Shown here piece by piece: positions 1-5,256 of a stretch of DNA of 5,256 bases; the first letter of the stretch is position 1, and each line of letters begins with the position of its first letter. Made by a program: the position numbers and the translations under genes. Source of the stretch: JBKHHU01 sp046539045 (GTDB lineage: Bacteria; Planctomycetota; Phycisphaerae; SM23-33); NCBI GenBank assembly GCA_046539045.1, contig JBKHHU010000221.1, positions 1 to 5,256 on the forward strand, in the 5' to 3' direction. Below the pieces are notes generated by a model. The model did no database searches. It saw nothing but the letters and a program-made list of their open reading frames with translations, and had not been told where the DNA came from.

Positions 1-13
1 GGACGGCGATGCA

Positions 14-33
14 GGCAATGCCGTAGCATTGCC
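14..33. repeat. Perfect hairpin, 8-bp arms, 4-nt loop
   Basis: Arm GGCAATGC (14-21), loop CGTA (22-25), arm GCATTGCC (26-33). The match is perfect. No T-run follows on either strand, so it is not a classical intrinsic terminator. It could be an operator or the 3' hairpin of a gene that ends left of the window; a TAG at 24-26 lies inside it in one frame. Confidence 0.5.
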
Positions 34-141
34 GAAGCAGCCGGACGCAGGCAGGAGCGTTTGCAACCAGCTGAACCGGAAAAGAGTTTTGTCACTCGCT
101 CTAGATCCGTCGATGCCGTTGCGACGTTGACCGATTACGGG

Positions 142-153
142 CTGCCCCTTCCC
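142..153. repeat. 12-bp direct repeat, copy 1
   Basis: CTGCCCCTTCCC occurs here and again at 281-292. In both copies CAAGTC follows after a short spacer (1 nt here, 2 nt in the second copy). The copies are 139 bp apart, in the same orientation, both upstream of the first GH2 gene. They could be paired binding sites for a regulator, or a duplication remnant. Confidence 0.5.
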
Positions 154-163
154 TCAAGTCCTG

Positions 164-181
164 CCCTAATGCCCTTTAGGG
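164..181. repeat. Short hairpin followed by a G-rich run
   Basis: Arm CCCTAA (164-169), 6-nt loop, arm TTAGGG (176-181), running into a G-rich stretch to about 191. Arms of 6 bp are not rare by chance. It is listed because it sits directly before the larger stem at 187-250. Confidence 0.25.
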
Positions 182-186
182 GTGGG

Positions 187-250
187 GGCGGCCTGTTGTT
201 ATGGATGCCTCGGCATCTCTGGGTCCTGCGTCTGGTACGCACAGGCCGCC
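187..250 (+). promoter_or_regulatory. Candidate three-way-junction structure in the leader
   Basis: GGCGGCCTGT (187-196) is the exact reverse complement of ACAGGCCGCC (241-250). In RNA the stem could extend outward through two G-U pairs (186-251, 185-252) and one G-C pair (184-253). The 44-nt interior holds two further hairpins: GATGCC/GGCATC (204-209 with 212-217, 2-nt loop) and GCGT/ACGC (228-231 with 237-240, 5-nt loop). Together they make a closed stem with two branches, as in a structured 5' UTR or cis-regulatory RNA. I do not recognise a known riboswitch class. It lies about 140 bp before the first GH2 start. Transcription through this region is assumed, not seen. Confidence 0.35.
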
Positions 251-252
251 TT

Positions 253-267
253 CAGGATACGATCCTG
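253..267. repeat. Small palindrome, 6-bp arms, 3-nt centre
   Basis: CAGGAT (253-258), centre ACG, ATCCTG (262-267). It directly abuts the candidate junction at 187-250. It could be one more stem of a structured leader or a short operator; chance is also possible at this arm length. Confidence 0.25.
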
Positions 268-280
268 CCCGGCACCTCTT

Positions 281-292
281 CTGCCCCTTCCC
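281..292. repeat. 12-bp direct repeat, copy 2
   Basis: Second copy of CTGCCCCTTCCC (first at 142-153), followed after GG by CAAGTC. Its TTCCCG part (288-293) could also pair with CGGGAA at 312-317 across an 18-nt loop. Confidence 0.5.
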
Positions 293-327
293 GGCAAGTC
301 GGCATCCGGAGCGGGAAAAGCCTTTAC

Positions 328-350
328 ATTCTGCCGCCGAACGGCAGAAT
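328..350. promoter_or_regulatory. 23-bp palindrome, candidate operator or leader hairpin
   Basis: Arm ATTCTGCCG (328-336), centre CCGAA (337-341), arm CGGCAGAAT (342-350): a perfect 9-bp match. After one mismatch (327/351) two more pairs form (326-352 and 325-353). It ends 38 bp before the GH2 start at 389. Size and place fit the site of a dimeric regulator controlling the GH2 pair, or a hairpin in the 5' UTR. No T-run follows, so a terminator is less likely. The regulator is not in the window. Confidence 0.5.
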
Positions 351-376
351 CTACGGTCCGCAATCGATGTATGACC

Positions 377-381
377 AAAGG
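377..381 (+). promoter_or_regulatory. Ribosome-binding site deciding the start at 389
   Basis: AAAGG with a 7-nt spacer to the ATG at 389. The in-frame ATG at 371 has no purine-rich motif in front. A start at 389 gives MLRRFRQHN, which matches the N-terminus of the paralogue (MIRRFREHD) residue for residue. Confidence 0.55.
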
Positions 382-388
382 CTTTCTC

Positions 389-2089
389 ATGCTCAGAAGA
401 TTCAGACAGCACAACCTTCGCAAAGTCACCGACTTCAATGGGATCTGGGATTTCGCGTTTCTCGGCGATGTCGATCCGGACCAGATCAACCCCTCGGAAA
501 TCGACTACGACGACACAATGAGCGTCCCGGGATGTTTCGACGCCACGCCTGCCTATGCCGGCATTCGTGGGCTCACCGCCTACCGTACCACCTCGCAGGT
601 GACCGGCGGGAAGCTTCACCGGCTGGTTTTCGGCAACGTCCATCACTGGTGCCGGGTCATCGTGGACGGCAAACCGCTGGGTGACCACGACGGCGGATGG
701 ACGAATTTCAGCATGGATTTCACTCCCGCCGGTGACGGCAGGGCTGAGATCGTCGTGCTCGTCGACAACCGGTTTACCGATCGCAGCCCGATGCATGTGG
801 ATTTCTACGACTGGTACCACTACGGCGGACTGGCCGGGGGTGTAGAACTGCACAGGCTCGACGAACTCCGCATCGATGCGATCCGGATCATCACCACCGA
901 CTACCGCACCCGATCAGTCCGTCTTGAACTGGATTATTCGGCGGACGTCCAGCCCGGCCCGACGCCGCTGACGATCTATTTCGACGATCAACCGATCGAA
1001 GAGCAGGAGATCGAACTCAGCCAGGGAAGCGGAACATTGGAAATGGACCTGGAGCTGGAAGGCGCGGAACTCTGGTCTCCCGAGGAACCGAACCTGTATG
1101 GCCTGCGAGTGATCCTCGGAACAGACGACATTCAGGAGCGGTTCGGCATCCGCCAGATCGCTACCTCCGGACGGAAGCTGCTGCTCAACGGCGAGGAACT
1201 GACGCTCATGGGCGTCAACCGCCACGCGCTGCATACGCTTTTCGGTTGCGGACTGCCCGAGCAGACGCTCGTCTCGGACATCCAGCAGATCGTCGATCTC
1301 GGATGCAATTTCGTCCGCGGTGCCCATTACCCGCAGGACCCGCGGTTCCTGGACCTGTGCGACGAATACGGCTTGTGCGTCTGGGTGGAATCCATCGGAT
1401 GGTCGAATAACGTGCGGCATTTTGAGAACCCGGCGTTCATGGATTCCCAGAAGCGGCACATCGAGGAAATGGTCGCCCAGAGCATCTCGCACCCCAGCGT
1501 GATCGTCTGGGCCGTCCTCAACGAAGGACACAGCGAGAACGAAGCATGCAGGCCCGCCTATGCAGAACTCATCCGGCATCTCCGCCAGTTGGATGATTCA
1601 CGGCCGGTAACCTTTGCCACCTGCCGGTACTTCGAAGACAAGTGCCTCGACCTGGCCGACATCATCTGCATCAACTGCTATCCGGGCTGGTACCGGAATG
1701 ACATTTCCGAGATCGGCGAAGAACTGGACAAGTTCATGGCCTGGCCGGACGAGGAAGGCCACTCCGACAAACCCATGATGATCTCCGAAATCGGTGCCGG
1801 TGCCCTGCCGGGCTGGCGAGACTGGCACGAGCAGCGCTGGACCGAGCAGTACCAGGTGCGCTACCTGCAGGAAGTGATCAACCACCTTCTTGGCGGCGGG
1901 ACGGACCGAGCGTGCGGCCTGTGCATCTGGCAGTTTGGGGACATCCGTACAAGCGAAACGCCGGGCATGATGCGCGGCAAACCCCGCGGGTTCAACAACA
2001 AGGGGCTTGTCGACGAATACCGCCGGCCGAAGCCGGCTTACTACACCGTCCGCGACGCCTTTCGCGAGCTTCGCGGCATGGACCGGTAG
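389..2089 (+). CDS. GH2 beta-glucuronidase-like glycoside hydrolase, copy 1
   Basis: 566-aa cytoplasmic enzyme predicted to release a terminal beta-linked uronic acid (glucuronic or galacturonic) from glycosides by a retaining mechanism. Domains follow the E. coli UidA plan: sugar-binding jelly roll about 1-160, Ig-like sandwich about 165-255, TIM barrel about 256-566. Visible active-site residues are D141 (YDWYHYGG), H313 in AHYP, acid/base N378-E379 (VLNEG), Y431 and Y435 (NCYPGWY), nucleophile E467 (MISEIGAG), W514, and the NxK motif N536/K538 (NNKG) that in glucuronidases binds the sugar carboxylate. There is no signal peptide, and 13 cysteines fit a reducing cytoplasm. The long loop E. 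coli UidA carries before the acid/base is absent. Odd point: the usual RHE motif reads R278-H279-A280. It is the first of a tandem pair, with its paralogue 45 bp downstream. GH2 membership is near certain; the exact substrate is inferred. Confidence 0.88.
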   Translation: MLRRFRQHNLRKVTDFNGIWDFAFLGDVDPDQINPSEIDYDDTMSVPGCFDATPAYAGIRGLTAYRTTSQVTGGKLHRLVFGNVHHWCRVIVDGKPLGDHDGGWTNFSMDFTPAGDGRAEIVVLVDNRFTDRSPMHVDFYDWYHYGGLAGGVELHRLDELRIDAIRIITTDYRTRSVRLELDYSADVQPGPTPLTIYFDDQPIEEQEIELSQGSGTLEMDLELEGAELWSPEEPNLYGLRVILGTDDIQERFGIRQIATSGRKLLLNGEELTLMGVNRHALHTLFGCGLPEQTLVSDIQQIVDLGCNFVRGAHYPQDPRFLDLCDEYGLCVWVESIGWSNNVRHFENPAFMDSQKRHIEEMVAQSISHPSVIVWAVLNEGHSENEACRPAYAELIRHLRQLDDSRPVTFATCRYFEDKCLDLADIICINCYPGWYRNDISEIGEELDKFMAWPDEEGHSDKPMMISEIGAGALPGWRDWHEQRWTEQYQVRYLQEVINHLLGGGTDRACGLCIWQFGDIRTSETPGMMRGKPRGFNNKGLVDEYRRPKPAYYTVRDAFRELRGMDR

Positions 2090-2121
2090 CCGACCAACCA
2101 CTGACGACGGAAAATTGAGAC

Positions 2122-2127
2122 AGAGGA
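2122..2127 (+). promoter_or_regulatory. Ribosome-binding site for the second GH2 gene (TTG start)
   Basis: AGAGGA lies 7 nt before the TTG at 2135. No ATG in this frame precedes the conserved RRFREHDN segment, so a TTG start fits best. The site is inside the 45-bp gap between the two GH2 genes, where I see no terminator hairpin, which supports co-transcription. Confidence 0.65.
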
Positions 2128-2134
2128 TATTCCA

Positions 2135-3823
2135 TTGATCCGACGATTCAGAGAGCACGACAACCGGGAGGTCCAGGACCTGTCCGGGATATGGGACTTT
2201 GCTTTCCTGGGCGAGGTCGAATATGACGACGTGGACGTAACGGGTATTGTCTTTGATGACATCGCCCCCGTGCCGGGCAACTTCGATGCCCTGCAGAAAT
2301 ATGCTGCCAAGCGGGGCATGAGCGCCTACCGCATGTTCGCGCCGGTTTCGGACAAGACCACTCACCGTCTGATTCTGGACGGCGTGCACCACGCCTGCCG
2401 CGTGTTCATCGACGGCAAAGCCGCTGCCGACCATGTCGGCGGGTTCACCCGCTTTCACCTCGACTTCACGCCGCAGACGCTGGGCGAAGTCGAGATCGTA
2501 GTACTGGTGGACAATCGCCTGGACTATGAAAGGTGCCCGCTGCACCTGCACTATTTCGACTGGTACCATTTCGGAGGAATTGCCCGCGGTGCCGAATTGC
2601 ACCGTCTGGGGGATACATGGATCGACGCGGTCCGCGTAACGACCACCGATTACAAAAAGCGGGCCCTCCGGGTCGAGATCGACTACGCGGCCGGTAAGGA
2701 ACCCGGAAAGACGCCGATCGCGATCTACTGCGACGGCAAGAAGATCACGCGCCGCACCAGAACGCTGAAAGAGACCTCCGGGACGGTTGAGCTGGATCTG
2801 GAGCTGGAAGGGGCGCTGCTCTGGAGTCCGGACGAGCCGAATCTGCACGAGCTGTATGTCGTCCTCGGAGATGACGATCAGCGAGAGCGAGTCGGCATCC
2901 GCGAAGTGGCTGTGAAGAATCAGCAGATCCTCATCAACGAGCAGCCGGTCCGCCTGTTGGGGTTCAACCGCCACGAGGCACATCCGCAGTTCGGTTGCGG
3001 CCTGGCCGATGCCCTGCTGGTCAGCGATATCCAGCAGTTGATGGACATGGGCTGCAACTTTGTTCGCGGCAGTCACTATCCTCAGGATGTGCGCTTCCTG
3101 GACCTTTGTGACGAGTTCGGCATCTGTGTCTGGTCCGAAACCACCGGATGGCAACAGACTGCGGAGCACCTGACCGACCGACACTATATCGACGCCTGCC
3201 TCACCAACGCGGACGAAATGGTAGCCGGCGCGTACAATCGGCCGAGCGTTATCATGTGGGGTGCGCTTAACGAAGGCCACTCTCACGACCCGGAATGCAA
3301 GCCCGGCTATGCGGAGATTCTCGGCCGGCTGCGCGAGCTGGATGCGTCCCGCCCGATCACCTATGCGAGCAATCACCCCTTCGAGGACTGCTGCTACGAA
3401 CTGGCGGACATCATCAGCATCAACTGCTATCCCGGCTGGTATGGTGGAGAGATTGACGAAATCCCAGCCGCTCTGGATGCGATCGCCAAACATATTGACG
3501 AGGTCGGGAATACATCCAAACCGATCATCATCTCGGAAATTGGTGCCGGAGCGATCTATGGCTGGCGTGACTGGAACGAGCAACGTTGGAGCGAGCAGTA
3601 TCAGGCACAACTGCTGGAGACGGTGATTCGGCATATGTTTGAAACGTCAGACCGCTTTGCGGGTCTGAGCATATGGCAGTTCGGCGATTGCCGCACCGGG
3701 ATCACCAAGGCGATCGGGCGCCCGCGGCATTTCAACAACAAGGGCGTTGTGGACGAATATCGGCGGCCGAAAGAAGCGTACTACCTGGTCAAGGCACTGT
3801 TCAGCCGGCTGAATCAGGGATAG
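2135..3823 (+). CDS. GH2 beta-glucuronidase-like glycoside hydrolase, copy 2
   Basis: 562-aa paralogue of the gene just upstream; by eye roughly half the residues are identical along the whole length. It has the same three domains and is predicted to be cytoplasmic (no signal peptide, 13 cysteines). Visible catalytic and substrate residues are D142 (FDWYHFGG), R279-H280-E281 (GFNRHE), H314 in SHYP, acid/base N379-E380 (ALNEG), Y432 and Y436 (NCYPGWY), nucleophile E468 (ISEIGAG), W514, and N534/K536 (NNKG), the uronate-binding NxK pair. It keeps the canonical GFNRHE, so it is closer here to E. coli UidA (GFGRHE) than copy 1 is. The long pre-acid/base loop is absent. It starts with TTG. A beta-galacturonidase or a related GH2 activity is the main alternative to beta-glucuronidase. 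Confidence 0.9.
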   Translation: MIRRFREHDNREVQDLSGIWDFAFLGEVEYDDVDVTGIVFDDIAPVPGNFDALQKYAAKRGMSAYRMFAPVSDKTTHRLILDGVHHACRVFIDGKAAADHVGGFTRFHLDFTPQTLGEVEIVVLVDNRLDYERCPLHLHYFDWYHFGGIARGAELHRLGDTWIDAVRVTTTDYKKRALRVEIDYAAGKEPGKTPIAIYCDGKKITRRTRTLKETSGTVELDLELEGALLWSPDEPNLHELYVVLGDDDQRERVGIREVAVKNQQILINEQPVRLLGFNRHEAHPQFGCGLADALLVSDIQQLMDMGCNFVRGSHYPQDVRFLDLCDEFGICVWSETTGWQQTAEHLTDRHYIDACLTNADEMVAGAYNRPSVIMWGALNEGHSHDPECKPGYAEILGRLRELDASRPITYASNHPFEDCCYELADIISINCYPGWYGGEIDEIPAALDAIAKHIDEVGNTSKPIIISEIGAGAIYGWRDWNEQRWSEQYQAQLLETVIRHMFETSDRFAGLSIWQFGDCRTGITKAIGRPRHFNNKGVVDEYRRPKEAYYLVKALFSRLNQG

Positions 3824-3824
3824 A

Positions 3825-3838
3825 CGAACCTTGGTTCG
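3825..3838. repeat. Small hairpin at the end of the GH2 unit
   Basis: CGAACC (3825-3830), TT, GGTTCG (3833-3838). It begins one base after the stop codon of the second GH2 gene and shares G3838 with the larger stem that follows, so the two would stack or compete. Confidence 0.4.
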
Positions 3839-3877
3839 CTCCGGAACGCGGTGAGGTGCGCCACCGCGTTCCGGAGC
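3838..3877 (+). terminator. 16-bp perfect stem-loop after the GH2 pair
   Basis: Left arm 3838-3853 pairs perfectly with right arm 3862-3877, with an 8-nt loop (AGGTGCGC). The stem is GC-rich and starts 15 nt after the stop at 3823. No T-run follows on either strand, so it is not a textbook intrinsic terminator. It may stop transcription without a U-tract, protect the 3' end of the mRNA, or only weaken read-through into the small membrane gene 37 bp further on. Confidence 0.55.
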
Positions 3878-3913
3878 CTGATCGACAATTCAGGAAAGAT
3901 GGGGACGGCGAGT

Positions 3914-4216
3914 ATGGTTTGCACCATGAACGCGTTTGCAGATCTGCCCCACCCGGGGACGCTCGGCCTGATCGGGCTGGCAGCTCTGGCGGGGCTGATC
4001 GGAATGACCCTCGCGATCCAGAAGAGAAAGCCCAAGGCCTCGTTCCTGCTTGGGGCTCTTGCACTGGTAAACGGTTTGATCGTACTTCCGCTGGCCCTGC
4101 TGATCCGCGCGCTGGATCTGTCGGAGACGGGTGCATTCTGGAACGCCATCGGCCTGGCAGCGGTCCCGGCTGCCTTGGGCGTCGCCACACTCGTGCTGAT
4201 CGCTTTGAAGCGGTAG
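3914..4216 (+). CDS. Small three-helix membrane protein, function unknown
   Basis: 100-aa predicted inner-membrane protein that I do not recognise. It has three hydrophobic segments at about residues 15-34, 43-65 and 77-97, a basic patch QKRKPK at 36-41 between the first two, and an LKR tail. The ATG at 3914 is chosen because GGGGA (3901-3905) lies 8 nt ahead. ATGs at 3899 (purine run too close) and 3926 (no site visible) are alternatives, and the frame is open upstream into the hairpin at 3838-3877. The stretch from residue 12, PHPGTLGLIGL through the helix to the basic patch, resembles a PEP-CTERM sorting tail, but with His for Glu and at the wrong end of the protein. It converges on the PA14 gene with 10 bp between stops. 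That it is a gene is likely from the clean hydrophobic pattern, not proven. Confidence 0.6.
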   Translation: MVCTMNAFADLPHPGTLGLIGLAALAGLIGMTLAIQKRKPKASFLLGALALVNGLIVLPLALLIRALDLSETGAFWNAIGLAAVPAALGVATLVLIALKR

Positions 4217-4226
4217 CTGTTTGTGA

Positions 4227-5256
4227 CTACTTCTCGCCGGGCTGGACTGCATCCACGGTGGAGCCCATTGCCTTCCACGGCTTGGTCAGCAAGACGTCGG
4301 CGGGGAGTTTCTCTTCCTCAAACCCGGGTCCTTTCCAGTACGTGGTGGTCTCCCCACCACCGTCGCCCTGGAACCACTCGATTCTGATCTCGTGAAGCCC
4401 TGTCTTGAGTTCCACCGTGCCGGATTCCCGCTCCACCCCGTGAGCCATCCAGTCATCGATGACTTTTTCCCCATCGACCCAAAGACGCTGCCCGTCGTCG
4501 CTGGCCATCGTAAAGGTGTACTTGCCGGGCGTTTCGATCTGGATCTGTCCGGTCCACCGAACGGAGATATTTTCCTTCCTGTTGTCCGCGTACGGCAGGG
4601 TTTCCAGCGTCTGATGCGGAGTCTTGTCCAGCCGTGTCGTCGCCAGTTTGTCAAACGACCTGCCGGTGAAATACTGCCCTCGCAACCCCCGCGCGTACAG
4701 ATGCAGATCAGCGGCAAGGGGCTCGGCCCATGCCCGGCGCTTGTCTTCTACCGAGAACAACTCCTTCCGCACCATGTCCCGCAGTTTGCTGTAGGCCTCA
4801 GCCGCCCCCGCGGCCTTGTTGAACGCAGCCTCATCGGCTTGGGTGACGTCGGAGTAGTAAGCGGTCAGTAGTCTTGCCGAGGCTTTCCGGCCGGCATCGG
4901 AGGCTTTTCCGAAAAGCCGGTATGCTTGCCGGATATGCTTCGGTTCGGCCTTACCGGCAAGCTCAGCCATGTTCTCGCCCAGCACCTGTGTCAGTTCTTC
5001 CGGTGTGTTGTCCGCATTGCCAAGACGATCAAGCATGGCCGTGACGGCTTTGTTGCCCCCTTCGTCGGTCAGAAGCTCCGCAGCCGCAGCGGCTACACCG
5101 GCGGGTTTCTCGCGCACGGCCTTGCGGAGATAGACCCTGCCGACCCAGCCGGCATCACGGAACTGCTGTTTGGCGTACCTGGCCACCTCCCGCTGCGGGG
5201 ACGCGAGTTTGTCCGTAGCGAACATCCACTGACTCGCCTGCTGTCGAGCCCGCTTG
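4227..5256 (-). CDS. PA14-domain protein with helical N-terminal region, 5' end outside window
   Basis: Partial minus-strand gene; the frame is open to the right edge. Counting from the internal ATG at 5225 (332 aa to the stop), residues 1-175 are Ala/Lys/Glu-rich and helical, like HEAT-type or other helical-repeat regions. Residues about 179-312 form a PA14 beta-barrel: GLRGQYFTG at 180-188, SVRWTGQIQ at 221-229, PGKYTF at 233-238, SDDGQRLWVDG at 242-252, DDW at 257-259, and IEWFQGDGG at 282-290. PA14 domains usually bind carbohydrate at the cell surface; the paired acidic residues D243-D244 match the Asp pair that binds calcium in lectin-type PA14 domains. The ATG at 5225 is probably internal: the frame continues upstream (QQASQW precedes it), the ribosome site is weak, and there is no signal peptide. 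Comparable planctomycete proteins are large and exported. A link to the GH2 genes is not shown. Confidence 0.85.
   Translation of the reverse strand, partial: KRARQQASQWMFATDKLASPQREVARYAKQQFRDAGWVGRVYLRKAVREKPAGVAAAAAELLTDEGGNKAVTAMLDRLGNADNTPEELTQVLGENMAELAGKAEPKHIRQAYRLFGKASDAGRKASARLLTAYYSDVTQADEAAFNKAAGAAEAYSKLRDMVRKELFSVEDKRRAWAEPLAADLHLYARGLRGQYFTGRSFDKLATTRLDKTPHQTLETLPYADNRKENISVRWTGQIQIETPGKYTFTMASDDGQRLWVDGEKVIDDWMAHGVERESGTVELKTGLHEIRIEWFQGDGGGETTTYWKGPGFEEEKLPADVLLTKPWKAMGSTVDAVQPGEK

Larger units (their letters stand above)
1..388. other. Non-coding leader upstream of the GH2 pair
   Basis: No reading frame here looks like a real protein. One plus frame is open from the left edge to a TGA at 128-130 (about 42 codons) and could be the tail of an upstream gene, but it is too short to recognise. 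The frame of the first GH2 gene is open back to an ATG at 182, yet residues before 389 are Cys/Arg-rich, match nothing in the family and have no counterpart in the paralogue. The stretch contains several inverted repeats and a 12-bp direct repeat, listed separately, so it probably holds the promoter and control sites. I could not place a convincing -35/-10 pair. Confidence 0.6.

Noticed and set aside
1..95. Possible divergent gene starting at a GTG (93-95, minus strand)
   Set aside because: Only 31 codons are visible, rich in Cys and Arg, with a poor ribosome site and no recognisable motif.
127..170. TTGACC (127-132) as a -35 box
   Set aside because: No acceptable -10 hexamer at 16-18 bp spacing.
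182..388. Extension of the first GH2 gene to the ATG at 182 (69 extra residues)
   Set aside because: The added segment is Cys/Arg-rich, has no family match or signal peptide, is absent from the paralogue, and would run through the structured leader. The start at 389 has a ribosome site and a matching N-terminus.
61..684. 207-codon plus-strand frame beginning with TTG
   Set aside because: It overlaps the N-terminal half of the jelly-roll domain of the first GH2 gene in another frame, and its composition is not protein-like.
1598..3634. 678-codon open frame on the minus strand, antisense to both GH2 genes
   Set aside because: It lies opposite two clearly real enzymes. Its length comes from GC-rich codon bias, and the translation shows no domain, only repeated echoes of the two paralogues.
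4392..4871. 159-codon plus-strand frame opposite the PA14 gene
   Set aside because: It is a shadow of the minus-strand gene, whose PA14 motifs are unmistakable.

Overview
The window is GC-rich and looks bacterial. A PA14 domain behind a helical, HEAT-like region (minus-strand gene at the right end), next to tandem cytoplasmic family-2 glycoside hydrolases, fits the Planctomycetota/Verrucomicrobiota/Lentisphaerota group best. That assignment is an inference from gene style; no marker gene is present.

Layout. Positions 1-388 hold no gene I can support, but they are rich in sequence structure: an 8-bp hairpin (14-33), a 12-bp direct repeat present twice (142-153 and 281-292), a 10-bp perfect long-range stem that encloses two smaller hairpins (187-250), and a 9-bp-arm palindrome (328-350) just upstream of the first gene. 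Then come two plus-strand tandem paralogues, 389-2089 (566 aa) and 2135-3823 (562 aa), 45 bp apart with a ribosome-binding site in the gap. Both are beta-glucuronidase-type GH2 enzymes with complete active sites and no signal peptide. A tandem hairpin (3825-3877) follows the second stop. A 100-residue, three-helix membrane protein of unknown function (3914-4216, +) comes next. It converges, with a 10-bp gap, on a minus-strand PA14-domain protein (4227 to beyond the right edge) whose N-terminus lies outside the window.

How they may work together. The two GH2 enzymes probably form one transcription unit and would cleave uronic-acid-capped oligosaccharides or glucuronides inside the cell, after import by transporters not seen here. 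Active-site differences between the copies (RHA versus RHE, different residues around the acid/base) suggest they split substrates rather than being redundant. The structured leader is the most likely place for control of the pair. The PA14 protein is on the opposite strand and is probably a separate, exported carbohydrate- or surface-binding protein. I saw no tRNA, rRNA, CRISPR array or insertion sequence. The most unusual features are the structured leader and the divergent tandem pair; I do not see a clearly new multi-gene system.
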